From CAZPMC01 sp964587755 (GTDB lineage Bacteria > Bacillota > Clostridia > Acetivibrionales > DTU013), in contig CAZPMC010000039.1 in assembly GCA_964587755.1 (NCBI GenBank), forward strand, positions 1 to 20,785: a stretch of DNA of 20,785 nucleotides, read 5' to 3'. The notes beneath the pieces were generated by a model. That model made no database searches and was not told where the DNA came from. It worked only from the letters and a program-made list of their open reading frames with translations. Of the stretch, positions 14,802 through 20,785 are shown piece by piece (within the stretch, counting starts at the first letter, position 1; each line of letters begins with the position of its first letter). The position numbers were made by a program, and so were the translations under genes.

Positions 14802-16043
14802 TTATCTAAAATATGACACAGGGAATATTACATTTTCCTCTATAGGATTGCTGTTTAGCTTCTCATCAGTCAAAAGTACGGCTCTTTGAACCGAGTAATG
14901 GCCGAAGCGCCTCCTTATATCGTCAATACTGTATTCAAGCTGCTCCTGTTTTAGCCGTTTGTTTTCGTCGTCAAACAAGCTTAACTGGGTATAGCTGTCG
15001 GCGGTAACAAGGTTCGTAACCCTTACACCTATGCTGCGTATAGGTCTCTCCCATTTCCAATTCGCCTTAAAAATTTGAAGTGCTTTCCCGGCTATTTCAC
15101 TGGACACATAGGTGTTGGCCTTAAGCTTTGCCTGCCGTTCTATGCTTTTTAGTTCATTGTCTCTAATGAATATCTGAACAGTCTTTCCTTTGAAATTCTG
15201 CCGTCTCAGACGCTCTGCCACAGATTCCCCAAGTACGTAAAACATTATTTTGACATCCTCATCATTCTCAAGGTCTCTGGGCGTAGTCATGCTGTTTCCG
15301 ATTCCTTTTATTACTCCTGTATGATCCAGCTTAACAACAGGAGCATCATCGTACCCATTTGCAAACATCCAAAGGTACTCTCCCCATTTGCCCAATAATC
15401 CCTTAAGCAATGACAATGGTGCATTGGCCAAGTCTCCTATCGTAAGTATCCCTACATTTATAAGCTTTCTGTATGTTGATCTGCCGACGTATAGAAGCTC
15501 CTTTGCCGGCAGGCTCCAGACAATGCTGCGAAAGTTGTCTCTCGTAATAACTGTGGTGGCATCCGGCTTTTTTAGGTCACTGCCCAGCTTTGCAAATATT
15601 TTGTTGTAGGATACTCCGACACTTGCTGTAATACCAAGCTCCTCGCGAATTCTTTGGCGGATTTCATCTGCTATCTTCTCTCCTGTACCGAATAGCTTTA
15701 CGGATTCGGTCACATCAAGCCACGCTTCATCAATGCCAAAGCTTTCAATTAAGTCTGTGTAGCTTTTGTAAATTTCCCTTGCCTCCTTGCTAAAACGCAG
15801 GTACAGGCTGTAATTCGGAGGAACAACCACAAGCTCGGGACATTTCTGCCTGGCCTGCCATATAGCTTCCCCTGTTTTTACGCCAAAGCCTTTTGCAATG
15901 ATGTTTTTTGTCAAAATAATGCCATGTCTGTGTTCTACAGAACCTCCCACCGCAACAGGCTTATCTCTTATGAGAGGATTATAGAGACACTCTACGCTGG
16001 CATAAAAGCTGTTTAAATCACTGTGCAATATTACCCTGTCCAT
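14802..16043 (-). CDS. dinB: DNA polymerase IV (Y-family translesion polymerase)
   Basis: An error-prone Y-family polymerase that bypasses lesions during the SOS response. It has 413 aa. Catalytic residues are visible: Asp9 (HSDLNSFYASVE) and Asp105-Glu106 (SFGIDEAWLDVT). The thumb and little-finger domains follow, with AKLGSDLKKPDATTVI (151-166) and RIRSIG-type strands. QLSLF at 353-357 is a canonical beta-clamp binding motif, placed before a C-terminal extension of about 55 residues. ATG 16043 has GGTGGAG close upstream. The promoter carries a perfect Gram-positive LexA box, so SOS control is directly supported by sequence. It is followed after 17 nt by the small conserved gene. Confidence 0.97.
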   Translation of the reverse strand: MDRVILHSDLNSFYASVECLYNPLIRDKPVAVGGSVEHRHGIILTKNIIAKGFGVKTGEAIWQARQKCPELVVVPPNYSLYLRFSKEAREIYKSYTDLIESFGIDEAWLDVTESVKLFGTGEKIADEIRQRIREELGITASVGVSYNKIFAKLGSDLKKPDATTVITRDNFRSIVWSLPAKELLYVGRSTYRKLINVGILTIGDLANAPLSLLKGLLGKWGEYLWMFANGYDDAPVVKLDHTGVIKGIGNSMTTPRDLENDEDVKIMFYVLGESVAERLRRQNFKGKTVQIFIRDNELKSIERQAKLKANTYVSSEIAGKALQIFKANWKWERPIRSIGVRVTNLVTADSYTQLSLFDDENKRLKQEQLEYSIDDIRRRFGHYSVQRAVLLTDEKLNSNPIEENVIFPVSYFR

Positions 16044-16059
16044 ATCTCCACCCTAAAAT

Positions 16060-16073
16060 CGAACTTATGTTCG
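16060..16073 (-). promoter_or_regulatory. LexA (SOS) box of dinB
   Basis: CGAACATAAGTTCG (minus strand; CGAACTTATGTTCG on plus) fits the Firmicutes LexA consensus CGAAC-N4-GTTCG exactly. It lies just downstream of the -10 box, across the expected transcription start, where a bound repressor would block initiation. Confidence 0.95.
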
Positions 16074-16081
16074 GTATAAAT

Positions 16082-16110
16082 ATTATATGCCTCCATTAAG
16101 TTTATGTCAA
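16082..16110 (-). promoter_or_regulatory. Sigma-A promoter of dinB
   Basis: A consensus TTGACA (16105-16110) and consensus TATAAT (16082-16087) on the minus strand are separated by 17 nt: an intrinsically strong promoter, held off by the adjacent LexA box. Confidence 0.92.
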
Positions 16111-16139
16111 AGCAAAAAAACTCCAAAAATTCGAGTCAA

Positions 16140-16179
16140 GGGGGGCGGTTCTTTTTGCTTTGCTCAAGAACCGTCCCCC
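16140..16179. repeat. REP-like palindrome (GGGGGGCGGTTCTT / AAGAACCGTCCCCC)
   Basis: Arms 16140-16153 and 16166-16179 pair over 14 bp with one G-T pair, around a 12-nt loop (TTTGCTTTGCTC). The plus strand continues TTGCTTTTTT, so it may also terminate transcription rightward. It is the most complete copy of the GGGGACGGTTCTT family in the window and lies between the divergent dinB and metalloprotease genes. Confidence 0.85.
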
Positions 16180-16255
16180 TTGCTTTTTTGTAGAAAGTGA
16201 AATAAACTGAAATTAGGAACAGTGATTTGTCGGACTTGCTCAAGGAGGTATTCTC

Positions 16256-16723
16256 ATGAGTGTTCCCGGTATAGGATACGGAAATTATAATTACATAAAT
16301 CATGCAGACTATCTAGGGAATAGCGCCGGGGCACGAAAGGCAAAAGATGCCCGAGGTGTAAAGCCTTCTAATGAAATTGAATGTGAGACCTGTAAAAACA
16401 GGACCTATCAAGATGTCTCCGATGACCCGGGTGTGTCCTTTAAGGCGCCGGGCTATATTAGTCCTTCAGCTTCGGCAGCTGTTGTGAGAAGCCATGAACA
16501 GGAGCATGTTTCCAATGAGCGAGCCAAAGCACATGCCCAGGGAAAGCGAGTTATATCCCAAAGTGTAAGCATTTATACCTCTATTTGCCCCGAATGCGGG
16601 CGTTCTTATGTTTCCGGCGGCATGACTAGGATTACTGTAGCTGGCAAGAGAAAAATCAACATTGGTTTAAGAGGTGGTTCAAGCGGCGGCCCAAGTGGTA
16701 AAAAGTTTGACATGTCTGTGTGA
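16256..16723 (+). CDS. Putative metalloprotease-like protein with HEQEH and two CxxC pairs
   Basis: A 155-aa protein with a HEQEH motif at 80-84 (HExxH-type, candidate zinc/metalloprotease site) flanked by two CxxC pairs, Cys43/Cys46 (CETC) and Cys111/Cys114 (CPEC), which could form a structural metal site. The block YQDVSDDPGVSFKAPGYISP and the phrase VRSHEQEHVSNERAKA match my memory of a Firmicutes family related to SprA / the CJM1_0395-type putative metalloproteases; activity is unproven. Unusual tails: a Gly/Tyr/Asn-rich N-terminus (GIGYGNYNYINHADYLG) and a Gly/Ser-rich C-terminus. No signal peptide. ATG 16256 has AAGGAGGT 6 nt upstream, an ideal ribosome site. It is a single gene flanked by REP-like repeats on both sides. 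Confidence 0.75.
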   Translation: MSVPGIGYGNYNYINHADYLGNSAGARKAKDARGVKPSNEIECETCKNRTYQDVSDDPGVSFKAPGYISPSASAAVVRSHEQEHVSNERAKAHAQGKRVISQSVSIYTSICPECGRSYVSGGMTRITVAGKRKINIGLRGGSSGGPSGKKFDMSV

Positions 16724-16755
16724 GAGCCCCTTGCTTCATCCCCCTCGCCTTCCTC

Positions 16756-16769
16756 AAGAACCGTCCCCC
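16756..16769 (+). repeat. REP-like half element (AAGAACCGTCCCCC)
   Basis: Identical to the right arm of the 16140-16179 palindrome; the facing left arm is not recognisable. It lies between the metalloprotease stop codon and the end of the MCP remnant. Confidence 0.65.
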
Positions 16770-16772
16770 ATT

Positions 16773-17845
16773 CTAAGCATCAATTTTAAATACCGAAATG
16801 TCCTTGCCAAGATCCTCAGCCATTTCCCTTAAGCCCTTTGCACAGCCTGACAACTCGTCTGTTGCAGCCATCTGCTCTTCAGTGGCGGCAGAAATCTCCT
16901 GCACTGTGGCAGCATTCTCCTGTGAAGCAGCGGAAATGCTTTCAATCAATTCAAGAACCTTTTCTTTGGCTTTTGTCATGTCTTTAACCAGACTATTTAC
17001 GTCGCAAGTATGAACCAGCCGATTTTACTTACTTCGGAATTTATATAGGCAAAGGGTACGGTATACACTGTATACCATGGAACATCCTGAATTTGCGCAT
17101 AGGCCACCAGATAATCCTTTCCGCCGATGTTGGCTGTGAAAGTATACCCATCTTTTTGCCTGATAGAATTATTCAATTTATCAATTATACTCTTATCCTT
17201 AACAGCAACTCCAGAAGAGGCTTCTCCACCCCTGCTGGAAATAACTATACCATCCTGACTTAAAACAAATACATCGGCATTCTCACCCAGATTCATATCT
17301 TTATAAATGTTTGAGAACGCATTCTCAGTAATTTCTGTATATGTATACCCTATCGTCTCCTGTGTTGTCAACGATTTAATAGCTCTTGTCAATACGAGAT
17401 GGTACCTGTTCTTTCTTGTTGTTTCCCAAGAATAATTACCATCTCTATTGTCCGCTTCCTTAAATATCCTGCTTATTTCATCATCAGTGATATCTGGAAG
17501 ACCGCTGGCAGTATTCATTTTTATTGCTTCAAGCCCCTTGCTGAAAAGATAACCATCCTGAGCCACTCCGTCTGTTGAGGTTTAAATCAATTCAGAAAAG
17601 CTGTTGGCAACTTCTGATTTAAAAGCGATTTTTTCATCATCATTCAGCTCGTCAAAGCTGGCAAGTTTCTGCTGAATCAGATCACTAAAAGCTACATTGT
17701 CACTGATTCTTTCATAGCTTTTTTGTATCTCATTCAACTCAATGGCAACTCTTTCTACCAGTTGCTCGGAATAGGTTCCAATCTTATTTTTTAGTGCGTT
17801 GCTTGAATAATTGTATGTAAAAATTCCTATGACAACTAAAATCAA
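16773..17845 (-). pseudogene. Decayed methyl-accepting chemotaxis protein (dCache receptor)
   Basis: Three pieces of one chemoreceptor lie in order on the minus strand. Piece 1 (17845-17582, about 87 aa) has the rest of TM1 (ILVVIGIFTYNY) and the start of the periplasmic dCache domain, but no initiator with a ribosome site. It ends at TAA 17584-17582, which is in the same frame as piece 2, so it is a simple nonsense codon. Piece 2 (to 16997) carries the rest of the dCache (GENADVFVLSQDGIVISSRGG; DVPWYTVYTVP) and the beginning of TM2 (IGWFILA). HAMP and nearly all of the signalling domain are then missing. Piece 3, in another frame, is the last roughly 70 residues (KAKEKVLELIESISAASQEN; AATEEQ). 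By family comparison about 300 residues are lost at 16990-17000. The product cannot signal. Confidence 0.9.
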
Positions 17846-19980
17846 ACCTCACCTGATGTGGGAGTATGAAGCGCATTTTCAGATTCATTCTTGACATCCT
17901 TTAAATCCATGTCCAAAGACAGGTTAAAATATCTCTCAGCCAGTTCCATTTCACCTACACGAGCGGCGCACAAAGCGTAAACCCCAGAGGATAGTGATGA
18001 ATAATGAAGAGTTCTTTTCTCATAGAAAAGCAAGGTATTTCTTGTGACTTCTTCGGTAAAGTCAAAGGGCAGTATATTAAACAACAAAACTGTGTCAGCC
18101 TGTTTTATAATCCTCATTTTTTGTGACATGCGCACCAGTTCTTCATGATACGCGACCAAATCTGGGGTATATTTGGGATTTGACGGGTTCTTCAGGTCAT
18201 CTATCTCTGTAATTATAGGAATTCCGAATTCATTTCGCCTTGTAAAGGTATAGTCCTCCAAGTCAAAATATCCTTCATATTGCTCCAGAACTCCGTCTTT
18301 TGCCTCCAGGAGGTTTATTTTTTCAACAAGCCTGCTCCAGGTTTTCATTTCATTTTCTGATACAGACAAACGTCTGGTTATCTTATAGAAAGCATTTTTA
18401 TAACAAGACCGGCATTCCTCAAGGAAATCCAAAGTCATCTTACCGATTGCCTTGAATAAATAATTTGTATAGTAGTTATTGTTAATATTGGCGTGATATT
18501 CATCCGGTCCCATTACCTTTATGGAATTATAGCAACCTTTATCCTCATCCCAGATAAGGTGGCTTTCCCAAAAACGCATATTTTCTACAAGCATGTCCGC
18601 CCCGTAGTTAATTATAAATTCAATATCCTTTGTGGCACGGTAGTAGTTGAATACGGCATACATAACAGCCAGGTTCTTGTGGTACTGGTCAATGGTCTCC
18701 CTTATTCCCAATTCGCCTGTTTCACGGATTATCTCATGATTTATGCATTCATTTCCCCGCTCATCATCCTCCCAGCAGTAAAGAGCGCCTTTAAAGCCTC
18801 TTGATGCCGCGTTTCTCTTGGCAGCATCAAGTATTCTGTGCCTGAATACCAGCAGGTTCCTTGCTACCCATGGATTGGTGTATAGATAAAACGGATACAT
18901 GTACATTTCAGTATCCCAGAAATAGTGCCCCCGGTACATTTCACCAGTAAAGCCTTTGATGCCGATACCGTGTCTGTAATCGGAATCTGACCCGTTCATA
19001 AGCAGTTGATATAGGTTGAAACGGATTTTGGCATTAAGCTCATCCTGCTCTTTTCCTGTGACAACGCTAATATCAGCAATATTCCACTTTTCTGCCCATG
19101 CCTTTTGGTTGTTCTCCCAAATTGTATCTTTATCAATAATCTTATACCTGTTTAGTATATTGGTTGTAGCCTTGACAAGCTCTTCCTCAGGGACATGTCT
19201 TGTATCTTCCACAGCAATGTACTTTACGACATTGAGGGGCTTTCCTTCAAAAACTTTTACTGTTGCCTCTTCAACCACCTTCTCCCCAAATATCTTCTTG
19301 AACCTCTTAACTTCCTCGAAAGGTCTATCGATGGAAAGGTAAGAGGCAAAACAGTACTTTACCCCCACGTCCCTGGTGCGTACTACCATCACTGTATCAG
19401 GGTCATAATTGTCATTAATGGATTCAAGCCATAGGTGCCTTACCCATTCATCCGGAAAGTAATTAGCGAAGGCGTTGTGGACTGTGCCATCCAGCTCTGA
19501 AACCATCTTGAGCTCTCCGGACCAGTTTAATGGAGTAATTTCGCAGAACATAACCGCTAAGTTTCTGTCGTTTCTGCAGATAAAGCGCAGACTCTTAAAG
19601 CTTGTTTCCTTGTCCCCGGTCTTAAATACCGTATCACGATAAATCGCGCCGTTTTTTAAATCTAAAAGACGTTTATGCCACAGTATTTCCGCTTTATCCA
19701 GATCCGACTTTTCACCATTTATAATTAGGTAAAGAGGAATTGCGTTCGAAAAGTTCACCATTTCCGCACACATACACTCTGATTTGTCAAAGGCTCCGGC
19801 AATAAATGTACCCGGCCAGGTATTCACAGGCATATCCTCATTAATGCCCCTCATCCCAAGATAGCCATTGGATATGGTAAACAGCGCCTCGTGTAGTTTC
19901 CTTTTCTTTAAGTCGGACACATCTTCATATATTATCCAGCTTGGGTCTTTCTGCATATACTTTTCTTCAAAACTAGCCAT
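17842..19980 (-). CDS. GH65 disaccharide phosphorylase, probably C-terminally truncated
   Basis: A glycoside hydrolase family 65 protein (kojibiose/maltose/trehalose/nigerose phosphorylase type): reversible phosphorolysis of alpha-glucosides to beta-glucose 1-phosphate. Motifs (numbered from ATG 19980): FWDTE at 354-358, VMGPDEYH with the catalytic acid Glu494, KQAD at 626-629, and the phosphate-site-like HYSSLS at 659-664. Linkage specificity cannot be read. ATG 19980 has GGAGG 8 nt upstream; a longer in-frame ATG at 19995 would overlap that site. At 712 aa it is shorter than typical members (about 750-790): it ends at NALHTPTSGEV, where the family normally continues into the C-terminal beta domain, and the next bases are already MCP sequence. 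A deletion appears to have removed about 60-70 residues, so activity is uncertain. Confidence 0.9.
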   Translation of the reverse strand: MASFEEKYMQKDPSWIIYEDVSDLKKRKLHEALFTISNGYLGMRGINEDMPVNTWPGTFIAGAFDKSECMCAEMVNFSNAIPLYLIINGEKSDLDKAEILWHKRLLDLKNGAIYRDTVFKTGDKETSFKSLRFICRNDRNLAVMFCEITPLNWSGELKMVSELDGTVHNAFANYFPDEWVRHLWLESINDNYDPDTVMVVRTRDVGVKYCFASYLSIDRPFEEVKRFKKIFGEKVVEEATVKVFEGKPLNVVKYIAVEDTRHVPEEELVKATTNILNRYKIIDKDTIWENNQKAWAEKWNIADISVVTGKEQDELNAKIRFNLYQLLMNGSDSDYRHGIGIKGFTGEMYRGHYFWDTEMYMYPFYLYTNPWVARNLLVFRHRILDAAKRNAASRGFKGALYCWEDDERGNECINHEIIRETGELGIRETIDQYHKNLAVMYAVFNYYRATKDIEFIINYGADMLVENMRFWESHLIWDEDKGCYNSIKVMGPDEYHANINNNYYTNYLFKAIGKMTLDFLEECRSCYKNAFYKITRRLSVSENEMKTWSRLVEKINLLEAKDGVLEQYEGYFDLEDYTFTRRNEFGIPIITEIDDLKNPSNPKYTPDLVAYHEELVRMSQKMRIIKQADTVLLFNILPFDFTEEVTRNTLLFYEKRTLHYSSLSSGVYALCAARVGEMELAERYFNLSLDMDLKDVKNESENALHTPTSGEV

Positions 19981-20121
19981 AAAAGAAGCCTCCATTCTAA
20001 CGAGATAATAATAGTGATCGCAATTTAATGATATGAAAAAATACTAAGCAGATAAATTGTAATTTACTAATAAAGGTGGATAATTCTAATGTGATTTTGA
20101 AGTAAAGGGAAGCAGAATAGG
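19981..20121. other. AT-rich upstream region of GH65 gene
   Basis: Apart from the GGAGG ribosome site of the GH65 gene I find no confident promoter (no well-spaced TTGACA/TATAAT pair), operator or hairpin here. The GH65 promoter may lie here in a weak or catabolite-controlled form, but nothing resembling a clear cre site stands out. Confidence 0.4.
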
Positions 20122-20522
20122 TTAGGGCAGTTGCAATGTCGGCATCCGCGCAGAAATGGCTTAAGTCTGTTTATTTTTGCGAAGCTCGAATGGGCGGCTA
20201 ATAGCTGCATGAGAGCGGACAGTTTCAGACACCGTGTAATGGAGCGATTACAGGCTGTGAAATAATGTCGAAGCTGAAATGCGGTATAAGGAACATAAGG
20301 CTTTGCCATGGATGGCAAAGCCGCTTGTTTTTGAGGCATGGATGCCGAATAACAAGCGCCCGCTTTTCAGCGAGACTTATTTCTTACAGCCTGTTTCCGA
20401 CATTACTCCGGTGCAAGAAGATGTCTGCTCTTATGCAGTTACTCCGCTCCCGCCTGAGAGCGAGCAAGGATATTACAGCCTGCTCGTTATGAAGCTTGAT
20501 GGCGGGATTGCAGCCGCACTGA
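20122..20522. repeat. Large (about 400 nt) imperfect palindromic element, copy 2
   Basis: The centre is a perfect 11-bp hairpin, GGCTTTGCCAT (20299-20309) / ATGGCAAAGCC (20312-20322). Outward, the two arms keep matching: 20190-20285 reverse-complemented aligns with 20358-20452 at roughly 70% by eye (shared ACAGCCTG, ATGCAG, TTTCAGC), and 20122-20146 reverse-complemented resembles 20498-20522. Block A (20372-20397) and block B (20476-20522) recur at 8849-8874 and 8798-8844. Because both arms carry the same blocks, open reading frames on either strand here are by-products of symmetry. No transposase, clear terminal duplication or known family is recognised. Confidence 0.75.
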
Positions 20523-20551
20523 CCTGTCACAGCTTATTGCTTTTCAGAGCA

Positions 20552-20582
20552 GCAAAAAAGCCTCCTTGCAGGAAGCTTTTTA
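20552..20582 (-). terminator. Intrinsic terminator of tRNA-Lys
   Basis: On the minus strand AAGCTTCCT-GCA-AGGAGGCTT forms a 9-bp stem with one G-T pair, followed by six T residues (on the plus strand the A run is at 20553-20559). It lies about 40 nt downstream of the tRNA 3' end; the A/T tracts on both sides would let it work in both directions. Confidence 0.85.
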
Positions 20583-20618
20583 AAGGATGGACATCGTTTT
20601 GCTTCGCAGCCGAGTCTT

Positions 20619-20694
20619 TGGTGAGCCATCGGCGATTCGAACGCCGGACACCTTGATTAAAAGTCAAGTGCTCTGCCGACTGAGCTAATGGCCC
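20619..20694 (-). tRNA. tRNA-Lys (anticodon TTT)
   Basis: A 76-nt tRNA with encoded CCA (TGG at 20619-20621 on plus). The acceptor stem GGGCCAT pairs with ATGGCTC (one G-T). The D arm contains TTAGCTCAGTCGGCAGAGCA, the anticodon stem-loop is CTTGA-CTTTTAA-TCAAG with anticodon TTT (20659-20661), and the T arm is CGGCG-TTCGAAT-CGCCG. All stems are intact. It is transcribed alone from the promoter at 20738-20767 and ended by the hairpin at 20552-20582. Confidence 0.98.
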
Positions 20695-20701
20695 GTATTT
20701 C

Positions 20702-20727
20702 GTGGTCCGCTTTGTGTTTTGGACCAC
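20702..20727 (-). other. Leader hairpin between promoter and tRNA-Lys
   Basis: GTGGTCC (20702-20708) pairs perfectly with GGACCAC (20721-20727) around a 12-nt loop, ending 7 nt before the mature tRNA 5' end. It would form in the precursor 5' leader and may mark an RNase processing context; there is no T tract, so it is not an intrinsic terminator. Confidence 0.6.
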
Positions 20728-20737
20728 ACAAGAATAT

Positions 20738-20767
20738 ATAATACAGTATTATAAGTGTTATTGTCAA
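20738..20767 (-). promoter_or_regulatory. Sigma-A promoter of tRNA-Lys
   Basis: TTGACA (20762-20767) and TATTAT (20738-20743) on the minus strand are spaced by 18 nt, placing the start about 35 nt before the tRNA. Confidence 0.75.
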
Positions 20768-20785
20768 CCTGAGAAAAATTTTTTA

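Noticed and set aside
16140..16769. HEQEH gene as cargo of a transposon bounded by the two REP-like repeats
   Set aside because: The right repeat is only a half element in no clear terminal-inverted arrangement, no transposase or target duplication is visible, and the same repeat occurs elsewhere without cargo.
20279..20656. 125-aa open frame on plus strand across the palindrome and tRNA-Lys (and a 90-aa frame on minus, 20067-20339)
   Set aside because: Both run through the large inverted repeat, share short peptides only because the arms are palindromic, and the plus frame enters the tRNA gene; no ribosome site or family resemblance.
20122..20694. Possible integrative element remnant attached to tRNA-Lys
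   Set aside because: The palindrome lies downstream of the tRNA 3' end, but I see no repeated tRNA 3' segment (attR) and no integrase or phage gene.

Overview
The window looks like chromosomal DNA of a low-GC, Gram-positive, spore-forming anaerobe of the clostridial type, perhaps the Ruminiclostridium / cellulolytic Clostridium group. The genus is inference. The supporting signs are a valS T-box leader, a Gram-positive SOS box (CGAAC-N4-GTTCG) on dinB, a DUF1540 mini-protein, an Amidase_6 protein, stand-alone CheW and PilZ proteins, strong AGGAGG-type ribosome sites and AT-rich sigma-A promoters. Most genes are housekeeping. The unusual material lies in the intergenic DNA and in two damaged or altered genes.

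Layout. 63-5980 (minus) is a probable operon, valS - DUF401 membrane protein - nadE, driven from 6290 by a promoter followed by a T-box riboswitch with a GUC (Val) specifier. Diverging from it are argJ and a stand-alone cheW-type gene (6412-8072, plus). The cheW gene converges on an Amidase_6 gene with which it shares a CTAG stop. 8597-8943 is a repeat-rich gap: a REP-like GGGGACGGTTCTT hairpin, which doubles as the galM terminator, and a palindromic repeat. galM follows (minus), then a 56-aa DUF1540 protein (plus), a TGS/ThrRS-like nucleoside kinase (minus) and prfC (plus), the last two diverging from facing promoters. 13870-16043 (minus) holds a PilZ protein with its own promoter, a small DinB-associated protein, and dinB under a LexA-controlled promoter. 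16140-16179 is another REP-like hairpin. 16256-16723 (plus) encodes a HEQEH/double-CxxC putative metalloprotease. 16773-17845 (minus) is a decayed chemoreceptor pseudogene butting directly onto a C-terminally shortened GH65 disaccharide phosphorylase (17842-19980). 20122-20522 is a roughly 400-nt imperfect palindrome sharing sequence blocks with the 8.7-kb gap. The window ends with a complete tRNA-Lys(TTT) transcription unit.

Main points for a second look. (1) NadE has Gly where the glutaminase nucleophile Cys is expected, one base away from a Cys codon. (2) There is an unrecognised family of large palindromic intergenic repeats (8.7 and 20.1-20.5 kb), with exact and near-exact blocks in permuted order. 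(3) REP-like GGGGACGGTTCTT elements occur at three loci, with one apparently serving as a terminator. (4) A deletion scar appears to have shortened the GH65 gene and beheaded an MCP, which also carries a nonsense codon and a second internal deletion. I see no CRISPR, prophage, toxin-antitoxin or defence operon.
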